64,000 bases of DNA from Salinibius halmophilus (GCF_003577475.1 NZ_QPEP01000002.1:293924-357923); one strand, 5' to 3'; counted from the stretch's first letter, positions 8,798 through 17,576 are shown. Numbers and translations are program-made. The notes: generated from the letters alone by a model not told the origin.

Positions 8798-9079
8798 CCA
8801 ATGCAACATGGCCAACAAAACGAGCCATAGTTGCCCCATTAGTGACGACGAGCAAGATCTGCGTGATGCAACGAATGTTTTGGCCTAATCACATTATTAA
8901 AGATAATTATGCAGCCAGTGCATTATTCACCCCTGTCGTTACCGCTTTGAAAGAATCCCACGCTAACCTACTCCAGCCAGCCACAACGCAAGCGCACAAC
9001 CAGAATACTGACTCTCTCCTGGCACCGCTATTCATTGTGATGGGTTGGACCATGGCATTTTCCTCCAAGGAGACCCAAA

Positions 9080-10495
9080 ATGAGAAAGACTAAGATTGTA
9101 TGTACGATCGGCCCGGCTTCAGAAGCTAAAGAAAACATGCGTAAGCTGGTAGATGCCGGCATGAACGTAATGCGCTTGAACTTCTCTCATGGCGACTTTG
9201 ATGAGCACGGTGCGCGCATCACAACTGTTCGTGAACTAGCCGCTGAAACTGGCAAGAACATTGCTATCTTGCTAGACACCAAAGGTCCTGAAATCCGCAC
9301 AATGCAACTTGCAGACGGTGACGTACTGCTAGAAGCTGGCCAAACGTTCACGCTTACAACTGACCAAACTGTTGTTGGCGACAAAACTCGTGTAGCCGTC
9401 ACTTACCCAGACCTTCCAAAAGACTTGTCTGTTGGCAACACAGTACTGCTAGACGACGGCCTACTAAACCTAACGGTTACTGAACTGACTGACACAGACG
9501 TGATCTGCCGTGTTGAAAACACTGGTGAACTAGGTAACAAAAAAGGCGTTAACCTACCTGGCGTTAGCGTTCAGCTACCTGCATTGTCTGACAAAGACAA
9601 AGGCGACCTGATTTTCGGTTGTGAGCAAGGCGTAGACTTCATTGCCGCGTCTTTCATCCGTAAAGCCTCTGACGTGAATGAAATCCGTGAACTGCTTGCG
9701 GCGAACGGCGGCGAAAACATCAAGATCATCTCTAAGATTGAAAACCAAGAAGGCGTTGATAACTTCGACGAGATTCTTGAAGCATCTGACGGCATCATGG
9801 TTGCTCGTGGTGACCTAGGTGTAGAGATTGCAACGGAAGAAGTAATCTTCGCCCAGAAGATGATGATCCGTAAGTGTAACATTGCTCGCAAGCCAGTGAT
9901 CACAGCGACTCAGATGCTGGATTCTATGATCAAGAACCCACGTCCAACTCGCGCGGAAGCAGGTGACGTAACCAACGCGATCCTTGATGGCACCGACGCT
10001 GTAATGCTTTCTGGTGAATCTGCAAAAGGTAAATACCCAGCAGAAACGGTAGCAATCATGGCGCAAATCTGTGCTCGCACAGACGAAGCAATGAAGCAGC
10101 GCAGCCCGAAACACGTTGAAGACTTCAGCGGCGCGCTAGCGGTAACTGAAACTGTATGTAAAGCAGCGGTTGAAACGGCGCGTGACCTAGAAGCCGACCT
10201 AATTGTTGTGTCTACTTTTGGTGGTAAGTCGGTTAAGTCGGTACGTAAGTACTTCCCTCGCGCACAAATCTTAGCGTTAACAACGAACGAGAAGACTAAG
10301 CAACAACTTTGCTTAACCAAAGGTGTTACCACTAAGCTAGTTGGCGAGTTCGCTGATCAAGAAGCGCTATATGCAGAAGCGAAGAAAATCGCCCAAGCTG
10401 AAGGCTTTGTGAAAGCTGGTGACAAGATGGTTGTTGTATCGGGTGCGTTGGTAGCTAAAGGCTCTACTAACACTGTATCTGTACACCGCATCTAA
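9080..10495 (+). CDS. pykF: Pyruvate kinase, type I (PykF-like)
   Basis: A 471-residue glycolytic enzyme converting phosphoenolpyruvate and ADP to pyruvate and ATP. The start [14 protein letters not shown], the substrate-loop [12 protein letters not shown], the catalytic lysine segment [23 protein letters not shown] (metal-binding acidic residues) and the signature [20 protein letters not shown] are all present. Length equals E. coli PykF (470), and the close N-terminal match favours the type I enzyme. It has a strong RBS (AAGGAG) and its own terminator. The gene lies alone, with a long upstream region. Confidence 0.96.
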   Translation: MRKTKIVCTIGPASEAKENMRKLVDAGMNVMRLNFSHGDFDEHGARITTVRELAAETGKNIAILLDTKGPEIRTMQLADGDVLLEAGQTFTLTTDQTVVGDKTRVAVTYPDLPKDLSVGNTVLLDDGLLNLTVTELTDTDVICRVENTGELGNKKGVNLPGVSVQLPALSDKDKGDLIFGCEQGVDFIAASFIRKASDVNEIRELLAANGGENIKIISKIENQEGVDNFDEILEASDGIMVARGDLGVEIATEEVIFAQKMMIRKCNIARKPVITATQMLDSMIKNPRPTRAEAGDVTNAILDGTDAVMLSGESAKGKYPAETVAIMAQICARTDEAMKQRSPKHVEDFSGALAVTETVCKAAVETARDLEADLIVVSTFGGKSVKSVRKYFPRAQILALTTNEKTKQQLCLTKGVTTKLVGEFADQEALYAEAKKIAQAEGFVKAGDKMVVVSGALVAKGSTNTVSVHRI

Positions 10496-10514
10496 TTGCA
10501 GATAATACGATTAA

Positions 10515-10537
10515 GGGCGCACTGAGCGCCCTTTTTT
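10515..10537 (+). terminator. Rho-independent terminator of pyruvate kinase
   Basis: GGGCGC-ACTGA-GCGCCC followed by six T, 20 bases after the stop codon. The T run reaches the stop codon of the convergent yqaA-like gene. Confidence 0.9.
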
Positions 10538-10959
10538 CATGCTTGCCATAACCATATCAGCCCCGCGTACCGGGCGCCTTTAGCTACTATTAGCCAAGCC
10601 AGCACCCGCCAATACGCCAGCTGCATCATACCGGCAACCACGACCAGAGGGTCACCAACAATTGGCACCCAAGCAAGCAATAAACTTGCCTGCCCATAAC
10701 GGCCAAACCAAGTTTGCGCTCTTACTAGCTGCTTACCCTTTACAGGGTACCAAGATTTATGCTGCCACCGCAGCGACTCGCGCCCTAGCCATGCATTCAC
10801 TAATCCACCGGCCACATTGCCTGCCGTTGCCACCAACCAAATTACCGGCGCAGCATAAGCCAACTCTAGCGCTGCAATCACTGCCCATTCCGAGCCCAGT
10901 GGCAACAATGATGCCGCCGCGAACGCCACTATAAATAGAAAAATCATAGCCCATAACAT
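10537..10959 (-). CDS. yqaA: Small membrane protein, YqaA family (DedA/SNARE-associated-like)
   Basis: A 140-residue inner-membrane protein with 3-4 hydrophobic segments. Conserved pieces match E. coli YqaA: SLLPLGSEW near the start, TAGNVAGGLVNAWLGR, the helix RAQTWFGRYGQASLLLAWVPIVGDPL, and the ending AKGARYAGL. The WxPxxGDxL motif is characteristic of the DedA-related fold, members of which are linked to lipid or cation handling; the specific role of YqaA is not known. It converges on pyruvate kinase, with its stop touching that terminator. Confidence 0.88.
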   Translation of the reverse strand: MLWAMIFLFIVAFAAASLLPLGSEWAVIAALELAYAAPVIWLVATAGNVAGGLVNAWLGRESLRWQHKSWYPVKGKQLVRAQTWFGRYGQASLLLAWVPIVGDPLVVVAGMMQLAYWRVLAWLIVAKGARYAGLIWLWQA

Positions 10960-11069
10960 GGCGCTAACTCACTTTTAACAATGTGGCCAGTTTATCATTT
11001 TTATCTGTAAGGTTGCTGCAAGGTTGCAGTCGCTACAGTAAGCCTACAACTTTCCAAGAGGATGACATC

Positions 11070-11867
11070 ATGAAAAAAGTATTGATTCCCACTGCGCTTG
11101 CTTTCGCTGTTGCAGGCTGTAATAGCACCAGTAACACGGCCAATGTAAACCTGACCGTAAGCGGCACAGTTCAGTCAGCTGCGGCCCAAACCCGAAGCTT
11201 GCAAGCCAACAGCCTTGAAGCCGCTCAGGATGCCATGGCAATTGAAGTGCTAAATAATAACGAAGCGGCTGGCACAGTAGCCCTTAGCCAAGCGCGCTTT
11301 GTTCTAGAAGAGATTGAGCTAGACAGCGAACGTGATGACGATGACCTAGCTGATGACGATGCCAATGAAGAAGACGAACTAGAGTTGGCATTTGAAGGCC
11401 CAATTATTGCCGATATTATCAGCCAAACACTAACGCCAGAGCTGGCGACTGCCGAAATTGCTGCCGGTCAGTACCAAGAAATTGAAATCGACGTTGATCC
11501 AGTGACCGAAGTGGATTGGGCGGCATTTGGTGGCGACCTTGCTGCGGATGACAAGCTGCGCCAAGGTTACAGCGTGCACCTAGTGGGTACCTATACCGAC
11601 ATTAATGCACAAGAGTATGCAATTGAAGTATTATTAGACGAAGATTTTGAAAAAGAGCAAAGCTTGGCCAACGATTTAGTGTTGACTGCCGACTCAGTGA
11701 CCAACCTGAGTGTGACATTCGACCTTACCGGGCTGTTCGATGACATAGACCTAGTAGCGCTTGCCGCTGCTGGTGCCATTGTGATCGATAGCAAGGGTGA
11801 CAACAATGACGTTGCAGATGTTATCGCAAATCGCATTGAAGATTCTCTTGAGTTAGCAGAAGAGTAA
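11070..11867 (+). CDS. Acidic lipoprotein of unknown function
   Basis: A 265-residue predicted lipoprotein: MKKVLIPTALAFAVAGC gives a signal peptide with lipobox AVAGC, and the mature chain begins CNSTSNTANVNLTVSG. A highly acidic stretch around residues 80-105 (SERDDDDLADDDANEEDE) could bind cations. The mixed alpha/beta remainder (QYQEIEIDVDPV, SVTNLSVTFDLTGLFDDIDLV) is reminiscent of DUF4382-type lipoprotein domains but I cannot assign it firmly. The ATG at 11070 has AGAGGA upstream and fits the lipobox; a longer frame extends upstream without one. Monocistronic with its own terminator. Confidence 0.8.
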   Translation: MKKVLIPTALAFAVAGCNSTSNTANVNLTVSGTVQSAAAQTRSLQANSLEAAQDAMAIEVLNNNEAAGTVALSQARFVLEEIELDSERDDDDLADDDANEEDELELAFEGPIIADIISQTLTPELATAEIAAGQYQEIEIDVDPVTEVDWAAFGGDLAADDKLRQGYSVHLVGTYTDINAQEYAIEVLLDEDFEKEQSLANDLVLTADSVTNLSVTFDLTGLFDDIDLVALAAAGAIVIDSKGDNNDVADVIANRIEDSLELAEE

Positions 11868-11895
11868 TTTAGACGTCTTGTTGCCTTTCCGTTTT

Positions 11896-11922
11896 GCCGG
11901 CCTACTTGGGCCGGCTTTTTTT
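11896..11922 (+). terminator. Rho-independent terminator of the lipoprotein gene
   Basis: GCCGGCC-TACTTG-GGCCGGC followed by seven T. The T run overlaps the stop codon of the convergent HAD gene. Confidence 0.92.
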
Positions 11923-12688
11923 ATTCTTCATCCCAATAGTCCACCGCCAACAACTTGTGCGCTAGCTCAACAAAGCCCCAACCGGCACCATTGCCAAGCG
12001 TAATAGCTGGCTCGTCGGTAAAATCTTCACGATGATTCTGCCAACCGTTGATACCAAATGAACGAGGAATACGAGCGAACATGGCGGCATCGTTCGGCGA
12101 GTCGCCAATGCAAGCCGAATAAAGCGCCAGTTCATCTTGGTCGACACCAAGCAAATCATGCATCCAGCGCACAATGGCTTGCGCCTTATTGTAGTTGGCT
12201 TGCCAAATATTTAAATGAATACTGCTCAAGCCATACTGCCAGCCCCTTTCATTAACTGCCGCAACCACCCGATTAATTAACTCGGCATCAAGGCTGGCGT
12301 TATCTTGCGCAACATTAATGGCTACATCGGCTAAGCGAAATGGCTGGTCACTCGCTAGTGCAAGACGAGGCTCTACATTAGCAATCATCGCTAGCACTTC
12401 TTGTTGTTGAGCTTGCAGCTCGGCCAAAGGTAGCCAGGAATGACGAGTGACAACACCATTGTTCTGGGTGTAGGCCACAGCACCATTTTCGGCGATCAAT
12501 AATTTAACCGGCCACTGGCGAATCATGGCCTCACCGGCACCAGCACTAGCACCCGTTACCGGTACCACAACGATGCCCTGTTGTGATAGCTGATACATCG
12601 CGGTTAGTACTTCTGGTAATAGCTGGCCATTGCGCAGCAACGTATCGCCTACATCGGTAAACACAAACCTTACTTGCTCGCTATTCAT
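11921..12688 (-). CDS. HAD-IIB family protein with altered motif I
   Basis: A 255-residue protein of the haloacid dehalogenase superfamily, subclass IIB (Cof/YedP-like). Motif II is VVPVTGAS, the conserved lysine lies near NYNKAQAI, and motif III/IV is CIGDSPNDAAMF; the IAENGAVAY segment is typical of the subclass. Motif I reads FTDVGDTLL. Family members normally have DxDxT, where the second Asp is the general acid/base; here that position is Gly (codon GGC) while the nucleophile Asp is kept. The enzyme may therefore be slow, use another residue, or be non-catalytic. It is divergent from the hisA-like gene, with a 145-base shared upstream region. Confidence 0.85.
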   Translation of the reverse strand: MNSEQVRFVFTDVGDTLLRNGQLLPEVLTAMYQLSQQGIVVVPVTGASAGAGEAMIRQWPVKLLIAENGAVAYTQNNGVVTRHSWLPLAELQAQQQEVLAMIANVEPRLALASDQPFRLADVAINVAQDNASLDAELINRVVAAVNERGWQYGLSSIHLNIWQANYNKAQAIVRWMHDLLGVDQDELALYSACIGDSPNDAAMFARIPRSFGINGWQNHREDFTDEPAITLGNGAGWGFVELAHKLLAVDYWDEE

Positions 12689-12833
12689 TCACTTCCTCTA
12701 ACTGGTTAGGTGCTTAATGCAGATTAGCAACTCATTTTGACGATTTGATAGTTTAGCTTAAGCCAGCAAAACTATGGCTGCTGAGCGCAGTGCAAATCGT
12801 TACAATGGCGGTAACTGGATAGGACACATTGAT

Positions 12834-13595
12834 ATGACACGTTTTCGACCTTGCATTGACCTGCACAATGGCCAAGTAAAACAAATTGTTGGCGGCACAC
12901 TCAATGACGATGGCGCAACCACCAACTTTGTTAGTGACTACGACAGCGCCTATTATGCCGAACTGTATCGGAACCAGGGGTTAACTGGCGGCCATGTAAT
13001 TGCTTTGGGGCCGGGTAATGAGACGGCAGCACTGCATGCGTTAGCCGCTTATCCGAATGGCCTACAGTTTGGTGGTGGTGTGAACGCGGACAACGCCGAG
13101 CACTACCTAACAGCCGGTGCCAGCGCAGTGATCGTAACTTCCTGGTTATTTGAAAACGATGAGTTCTCATGGCAGCGCCTAGAACAAATTAAAGCCATTA
13201 CCGGGCGTGAAAAACTAGTATTGGACTTGTCTTGCCGCCGCCAAGGCGCTGGTTGGTTTATTGCGACGAACCGTTGGCAAACCGTAACCAGTACGCCAGT
13301 CAATGCTGAAACACTCAACCAACTTGCTGAACACTGCTGTGAGTTTTTGATTCATGCCGCCGACGTAGAAGGCTTGCAGGCGGGAATAGATCAGGACTTG
13401 GTCAAAATGCTTGGCGAACATTGCAGCATTCCTGTGACCTACGCTGGTGGCGCACGCAATGTTGATGACCTAAAGTTGGTAGACGAACTCTCAGGCGGCA
13501 AGGTGGACCTCACCATTGGCTCGGCATTAGACATATTTGGCGGTAAAGGCTGTACATTAGCTGAGTGTATTGAGTGGAATAACCAGCAAGGTTAA
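12834..13595 (+). CDS. hisA: Eukaryote-type HisA (HIS6-like ProFAR isomerase)
   Basis: A 253-residue TIM-barrel isomerase of histidine biosynthesis (ProFAR to PRFAR). It carries the landmarks of the fungal/plant HIS6 branch rather than of ordinary bacterial HisA: RPCIDLHNGQVKQIVGGTL, TNFVS, VIVTSWLF, LVLDLSCRR, FLIHAADVEGLQAGID, TYAGGARNVDDLKLVDEL and KVDLTIGSALDIFGG. ATG 12834 was chosen because it aligns with the N-terminus of that family and AGGA lies upstream; a longer frame starts at 12774. It is not in a his operon. Whether the genome also has a standard hisA is not visible here. Confidence 0.9.
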   Translation: MTRFRPCIDLHNGQVKQIVGGTLNDDGATTNFVSDYDSAYYAELYRNQGLTGGHVIALGPGNETAALHALAAYPNGLQFGGGVNADNAEHYLTAGASAVIVTSWLFENDEFSWQRLEQIKAITGREKLVLDLSCRRQGAGWFIATNRWQTVTSTPVNAETLNQLAEHCCEFLIHAADVEGLQAGIDQDLVKMLGEHCSIPVTYAGGARNVDDLKLVDELSGGKVDLTIGSALDIFGGKGCTLAECIEWNNQQG

Positions 13596-13600
13596 ACGTT

Positions 13601-13621
13601 AAGGCGCTCAATGAGCGCCTT
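13601..13621. terminator. Bidirectional hairpin between hisA and the MerR gene
   Basis: AAGGCGCTCA pairs with TGAGCGCCTT (10 bp), placed between two convergent stop codons 31 bases apart. A T-rich tail follows on the plus strand. Confidence 0.8.
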
Positions 13622-13625
13622 ATTA

Positions 13626-14369
13626 TTAGTCAATATTTAACGATGCAACATAAGCGGGTATGGCTTGCGCTAAAAAGGCTGGTAGTTTTTCATCATACTT
13701 GCTGAGGTTTTTGTAGAAGCGCTCGTCATCCATATAAAGCTCCGCTAAGCCTAATAGCATCGCCTGTGATGGCTCATAGAAGTTCTTTAAATGTTCGTGC
13801 CAATGCTGCAACACTGCTAGCACTTCGGGGGTGTCATGCTCACCGTTCACCAACTTTGCTAGAGCATGGTAAATCTCTTCACCTTCAGCCAATATTTGCT
13901 GTTGCTGATAACTACTGTAGGCGCGCCAGCGGTTGTTAGATTGCTCAACTAACTGCGCATCCCAACGTTGTTTCGCTTCTTGCTCATAAGCCTGTTGCTC
14001 GGCTTCGCTCAATGGTTGCCAAATACTATTCGCCATAACTTGCTCCATAGTCTGTGATATTAATTGCTGAACAACCTGCTGCTGTATGGAGATCTCTTGC
14101 TGTTTTGACGCCAAGTTACTTTGCTGAGTCATTAACATTTCTGGCAATAAGCTTTCATCGTTCAGTACACCGTCAATCTGCTGTAACGACAATCCAGCTT
14201 GCTTCAGTAGCAGAATTTTCTGCAACACCTGCATATCAGCTTGGTTATAAAACCGGTATTGGTTATCTAATTGGCGCTTAGCCTTTAGCAAGCCTATGTC
14301 GTCGTAGTACTGCAACGTTCGCCGGCTAATACCTAACTGCTCTGCCAACTGCTGAATGCTATAGCGCAT
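13626..14369 (-). CDS. MerR-family regulator with TipAS-like effector domain
   Basis: A 247-residue regulator. Residues 1-70 are the MerR winged helix (YSIQQLAEQLGISRRTLQYYDDIGLL, then RFYNQADMQVLQKILLLKQAG), followed by a coiled linker. From about residue 120 comes a TipAS-like domain (EAKQRWDAQLVEQSNNRW, HEHLKNFYEPSQAMLLGLAELY), the globin-like module that binds thiopeptides in TipAL and other hydrophobic ligands in relatives. The start at 14369 has GGAGA upstream; the longer frame lacks this. No efflux target gene is adjacent, so autoregulation or a distant target is likely (inference). Confidence 0.9.
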   Translation of the reverse strand: MRYSIQQLAEQLGISRRTLQYYDDIGLLKAKRQLDNQYRFYNQADMQVLQKILLLKQAGLSLQQIDGVLNDESLLPEMLMTQQSNLASKQQEISIQQQVVQQLISQTMEQVMANSIWQPLSEAEQQAYEQEAKQRWDAQLVEQSNNRWRAYSSYQQQQILAEGEEIYHALAKLVNGEHDTPEVLAVLQHWHEHLKNFYEPSQAMLLGLAELYMDDERFYKNLSKYDEKLPAFLAQAIPAYVASLNID

Positions 14370-14404
14370 GATTATCTCCACACATTTAGACTGTCGAAAG
14401 CAAG

Positions 14405-14433
14405 CTTGAGCTATCACGCTACGTTAAGGTCAA
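14405..14433 (-). promoter_or_regulatory. Candidate MerR-type promoter/operator
   Basis: On the minus strand TTGACC (-35-like) is followed by TTAACGTAGCGTGATAGCT, an imperfect dyad of the kind MerR regulators place in a long 19-bp spacer. It is about 60 bases upstream of the MerR-family start codon. The -10 is poor, so confidence is low. Confidence 0.3.
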
Positions 14434-14521
14434 GGCTGCGAGTAAAATTTTGGGTTTTACTTGCCAAAATAGCAGCTGGCAAGCATGATCATCTTTCAAC
14501 CAACAGAAAAAGGAAATCACT

Positions 14522-15433
14522 GTGCCTACCTCGCTAATTGTTGCTGCAATACTCGTCGCCTTCGCCATCATTCTGGTAATGATGGCAGTAAAATTCGTTC
14601 CTCAATCGAACGAGTGGACCGTAGAACGCTTTGGTAAATATACCAAAACTCTGCCGCCAGGCCTTGGCATGATTGTGCCGGTGATTGATCGTGTAGGATT
14701 TAAGATCAATATGCGCGAGCGCGTGTTAGACATACCGCCGCAAGAAGTGATTTCCGCCGACAACGCCATGGTAACCATAGATGCTGTGTGCTTCTTTCAA
14801 GTAATAGACGCCGCCAAAGCAGCCTACCAAGTAGACTCGCTGGATAACGCCATTCGCAACCTAACCATGACCAACATTCGTACCGTGCTGGGCTCTATTG
14901 AACTAGACGCCATGTTATCTAAGCGCGACGAAATTAACGTAAAACTTATGGGCATTGTCGATGAAGCGACCAACCCTTGGGGTGTAAAAGTTACCCGTAT
15001 TGAAATTAAAGACATTACCCCACCGCAAGACCTAGTTGACGCCATGGCCAATCAGATGAAAGCCGAGCGTGAAAAGCGTGCCAATATTTTGGAAGCGGAA
15101 GGTTTCCAACGGGCTGAAATTCTAAAAGCAGATGGTGACAAGCAAGCGCAAATTCTGCGTGCTGAGGCCGAAAAGCAGGAAGCTGTACTATTAGCTGAAG
15201 CGCGTGAACGCCAAGCCGAAGCAGAAGCCTATGCAACAAACACGGTATCGGAAGCCATCGCCAAAGGCGACCTGAACGCTGTGAACTACTTTGTAGCACA
15301 AAAGTACGTCGAAGCACTCAATAATATTGGTTCGTCGGACAACAGCAAAATTGTCTTTATGCCACTAGAAGCATCAAATGTGATGGGTTCGTTAGGTGGC
15401 ATAAGCGAACTGCTAAACGGCATTAAAAAGTAA
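14522..15433 (+). CDS. qmcA: SPFH/stomatin-like protein QmcA
   Basis: A 303-residue membrane-anchored protein of the SPFH/Band 7 family. The N-terminal TM ([18 protein letters not shown]) is followed by the SPFH core ([41 protein letters not shown], then [20 protein letters not shown]), and by an Ala/Glu-rich coiled coil at about residues 180-245 ([20 protein letters not shown]). It starts at GTG with AAAAGGA upstream. It forms an operon with the NfeD-like gene nine bases downstream, the standard QmcA-YbbJ pairing; family members form membrane microdomains and are substrates or partners of FtsH-type quality control. Confidence 0.93.
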   Translation: MPTSLIVAAILVAFAIILVMMAVKFVPQSNEWTVERFGKYTKTLPPGLGMIVPVIDRVGFKINMRERVLDIPPQEVISADNAMVTIDAVCFFQVIDAAKAAYQVDSLDNAIRNLTMTNIRTVLGSIELDAMLSKRDEINVKLMGIVDEATNPWGVKVTRIEIKDITPPQDLVDAMANQMKAEREKRANILEAEGFQRAEILKADGDKQAQILRAEAEKQEAVLLAEARERQAEAEAYATNTVSEAIAKGDLNAVNYFVAQKYVEALNNIGSSDNSKIVFMPLEASNVMGSLGGISELLNGIKK

Positions 15434-15442
15434 GGGTAGGCA

Positions 15443-15883
15443 ATGGAAATAGAAAGCTACTTATACTGGTTAGGCGCTGGCCTGCTGCTAATGATTGCAG
15501 AAATGCTTGGCGCTGGCGGTTTCTTATTAGGCATTGGCGCCGGTGCCTTCGCCACTGGCGTGATTACCCTAATCTTTCCTGGTATCGGATTAATTGGCCA
15601 GCTGGTGGTATTCGCGGTAAGCACCTGCATTACTGCTTACCTTATTTGGAAGTACTTTGTGCGCCATGGTAGCGAGTCGCAACAGCCGAACCTTAACCGC
15701 CCCGCTGAACAACTGGTAGGACGCACCGCCACCCTTACCCAAGCCATCGACAATGGGCGTGGCAAAATTCGGATAAACGACGCCAATTGGTTCGTAACCG
15801 GCCCCGACCTACCCGAAGGCAGCAAAGTAAAGGTAACGGGCGCCGAAGACGCAAGCTTATTGATTGTCGAGCCAGCCGACTGA
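15443..15883 (+). CDS. nfeD: NfeD-family protein (YbbJ-like)
   Basis: A 146-residue membrane protein: two to three TM segments in residues 5-72 (WLGAGLLLMIAEMLGAGGFLLGIGAG, LIGQLVVFAVSTCITAYLIW) and a C-terminal OB-fold domain (LVGRTATLTQAIDNGRGKIRINDANWFV, GSKVKVTGAEDASLLIVEP). This is the short NfeD form without the serine protease domain, as in E. coli YbbJ. It follows qmcA with nine bases between, preceded by GGGTAGG, and likely works with it at the membrane. Confidence 0.93.
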   Translation: MEIESYLYWLGAGLLLMIAEMLGAGGFLLGIGAGAFATGVITLIFPGIGLIGQLVVFAVSTCITAYLIWKYFVRHGSESQQPNLNRPAEQLVGRTATLTQAIDNGRGKIRINDANWFVTGPDLPEGSKVKVTGAEDASLLIVEPAD

Positions 15884-15899
15884 CTTTCCTTCCTTGCGG

Positions 15900-15945
15900 G
15901 GACAGCCACCCTTCTTTTATTTGGACTTTTTAATTGGACAGCCAC
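15900..15945 (+). repeat. Two direct copies of the GGACAGCCAC repeat
   Basis: GGACAGCCAC occurs at 15900-15909 and again at 15936-15945, each followed by another C and separated by T-rich sequence. A third copy is at 16348. The same core with one base changed (GGACACCCAC) bounds the toxin cassettes at 18.7 and 20.8 kb, so I treat all as one repeat family lying around the RAYT gene. Confidence 0.7.
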
Positions 15946-15996
15946 CGCTCGACTGGAATTTTTGGCGAAGGCGGCAGATACAACAAGAAGGCCAGC

Positions 15997-16033
15997 AAAA
16001 AAACCTAGGCAGCTCAATCACTTAGCTGCCTAG
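15997..16033 (-). terminator. Minus-strand terminator hairpin beside tRNA-Arg
   Basis: CTAGGCAGCT and AGCTGCCTAG form a 10-bp stem with a 9-base loop. Read on the minus strand it ends in seven T (A run 15997-16003 on the plus strand). No minus-strand gene ends nearby; the closest is the RAYT, 560 bases away. Confidence 0.65.
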
Positions 16034-16075
16034 ACTTTCACGATTGAAGGCAATACACTAAGCCCCATCTTGCAC

Positions 16076-16152
16076 GCACCCTTAGCTCAGCTGGATAGAG
16101 CGTTGCCCTCCGGAGGCAAAGGTCACAGGTTCGAATCCTGTAGGGTGCGCCA
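16076..16152 (+). tRNA. tRNA-Arg (anticodon CCG)
   Basis: A 77-base cloverleaf: acceptor GCACCCT/AGGGTGC, D stem GCTC/GAGC, anticodon stem TTGCC/GGCAA with loop CTCCGGA (anticodon CCG at 16110-16112, reading CGG), T arm with GTTCGAATC, discriminator G and encoded CCA at 16150-16152. All four stems pair. It is a single tRNA; the RAYT repeats lie on both sides of it. Confidence 0.97.
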
Positions 16153-16598
16153 GCTATCAATATATTTTATTTCCAAAAACTCGAAATATATATCTTTTTA
16201 TTCCTTTATTGAATGATTCTATGAGTTTTTACAAAGCATACGCAAAAACCAACTCACAGCAGTATTTTGCCAACTTATCAGCTTCACAGCAGCCTAGTAC
16301 CAAGCACACTTACCAGATCAAACACTTTTAACGTGCCTTTTTAAACCGGACAGCCACTAGTCTTTTAACTTGGAGCAGCTCTTTTTAATAGGTAGCCATA
16401 GTTATCGCGCTGACTTCAAAGAGATGCCAAGAGAATAACGCTTCACAAACCCATAGCAAGAACGGTAAGGAAAAACTCGTGATCGAAAATCACTGTAATT
16501 TAAAGAAGAATGGATAATTGACAAGAGTGAAGGCGAAGCAGTTCATCGGATATCAATTGATTTCCGATGGAAGGGGTTTATAGATTGGAAACTTTTAG
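16153..16598. other. Intergenic region between tRNA-Arg and the RAYT gene
   Basis: About 445 AT-rich bases without a supportable gene. It holds the third GGACAGCCAC copy (16348-16357) and a degenerate one (GGTAGCCATA, 16391-16400). I see no second tRNA, no attachment-site duplicate of the tRNA 3-prime end and no integrase. Confidence 0.6.
16348..16357 (+). repeat. Third copy of GGACAGCCAC
   Basis: An exact match to the 10-mer at 15900 and 15936, same orientation, about 240 bases from the 3-prime end of the RAYT gene. Confidence 0.65.
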
Positions 16599-17576
16599 TC
16601 AACCAAATAGCTGAACAACCACGTCGGTACGGGGTCGTCGCTTGCAACCTCGGCTTTGGTGAAAGTGTTCAACTTGATTTAGTGCACCGATCGCACCATG
16701 AGTTACCTTGCCAAGGCTTGTGCACAGTATTTGCCATTGGTTTTGGTTAAAGGCTAGTTGTTGTAACAGCGGAGGTTGCTCAATGGATATAACACCTTTT
16801 TTGTCTGCTCTAACAACCCTGCTCGACCAATCCAATAACTCGAAATATTGCGCTTGAGTGCATGGCAAACATGCTTCATTGAGGTTGCTATCTGTGCTGA
16901 TAAAACTCATTAGCGGCTTCTTGCTTGCGCCAGTGCTATCTTCACACGGTTTGCCATGAATACGCTCGTAGGCACTGGTGAACTCACTTTCGGGAATGCT
17001 CTTACACATTTCGGCACGAATCGGGTTCAGATCGACATAAACCATGGCTGCAAGCAGCGCTTTTTCATCCAAAAGTGGTTGTGATTTGAACCGGCCTTCC
17101 CAAAACCTGCCGGTGCAGTTGTCCTCAGCATTGGCACGGCGAGCGATGTTTTCATTTAAACAGCGCATAAACCAAGAAATATCAAACAACTGTGCCCGCC
17201 ATTTAGCGAGTGTCGCTTGCGCTAGTTCAGCAACGCCTTCTTCACCAGCTAAATATCGATCGACGACCTTACTGCCCTTAAACAACACCTGCCAGCGCTC
17301 AGCCACCTCGCGATCAGACAGCGCTTGTGCCGCGGCATGATTCACATGCAAAATTAGATGGTAGTGGTTAGACATAATGGCATAGCCCGCCACGTCGATG
17401 GTGAACACGCTGGCCAGTAGGTGTATGCGTTCAATTAGCCAAGCACGGCGATGCTCGAAGGATTGCTGGCTTACCTGGTCAACACCGCATAAAAATGCTC
17501 GCCTAACACAGCGCGACACGCAATGATAAAAAAGCGTTTCGGCCAACTGAATGATTTGGGATCGTGCAATGGTCAT
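16599..17576 (-). CDS. REP-associated tyrosine transposase (RAYT, Y1_Tnp)
   Basis: A 325-residue single-domain HUH transposase of the IS200-like Y1 class. The HUH motif is MSNHYHLILHV near residue 68; the catalytic tyrosine lies in MVYVDLNPIRAEM near residue 183; GRFWEGRFKSQPLLDEKAL is the usual RAYT signature just before it. The C-terminal extension (about 120 residues) is of the long RAYT form. Known family members process short palindromic REP sequences; they are normally single-copy chromosomal genes. GGAGGT precedes the ATG. The nearby GGACA[G/C]CCAC repeats are plausible substrates (inference), and a fragment of another RAYT lies at 18.8 kb. Confidence 0.93.
   Translation of the reverse strand: MTIARSQIIQLAETLFYHCVSRCVRRAFLCGVDQVSQQSFEHRRAWLIERIHLLASVFTIDVAGYAIMSNHYHLILHVNHAAAQALSDREVAERWQVLFKGSKVVDRYLAGEEGVAELAQATLAKWRAQLFDISWFMRCLNENIARRANAEDNCTGRFWEGRFKSQPLLDEKALLAAMVYVDLNPIRAEMCKSIPESEFTSAYERIHGKPCEDSTGASKKPLMSFISTDSNLNEACLPCTQAQYFELLDWSSRVVRADKKGVISIEQPPLLQQLAFNQNQWQILCTSLGKVTHGAIGALNQVEHFHQSRGCKRRPRTDVVVQLFG

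Larger units (their letters stand above)
8455..9079. other. Long intergenic region upstream of pyruvate kinase
   Basis: About 620 bases with no gene I can support. It starts with a small GCGGG/CCCGC hairpin (8456-8472) just after the regulator stop, which may serve as its terminator. It then contains a 12-bp perfect hairpin (8549-8589), a weaker ACCAAT/ATTGGT inverted pair near 8670-8700 and a dyad near 8777-8797. Short open frames here are out of keeping with real genes. The length suggests a long 5-prime regulatory region for pyk or a decayed repeat. Confidence 0.5.

Noticed and set aside
8746..9093. 115-residue plus-strand frame overlapping the pyk start
   Set aside because: No RBS and no recognisable sequence; it runs through the pyruvate kinase RBS and start codon.
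15637..16017. 126-residue minus-strand frame
   Set aside because: Mostly antisense to nfeD and ending in the intergenic repeats; no RBS or family features.
16076..16152. tRNA-Arg as attachment site of a genomic island
   Set aside because: No integrase and no duplicate of the tRNA 3-prime end were found in the accessory patch; the patch is better explained by RAYT and repeats.
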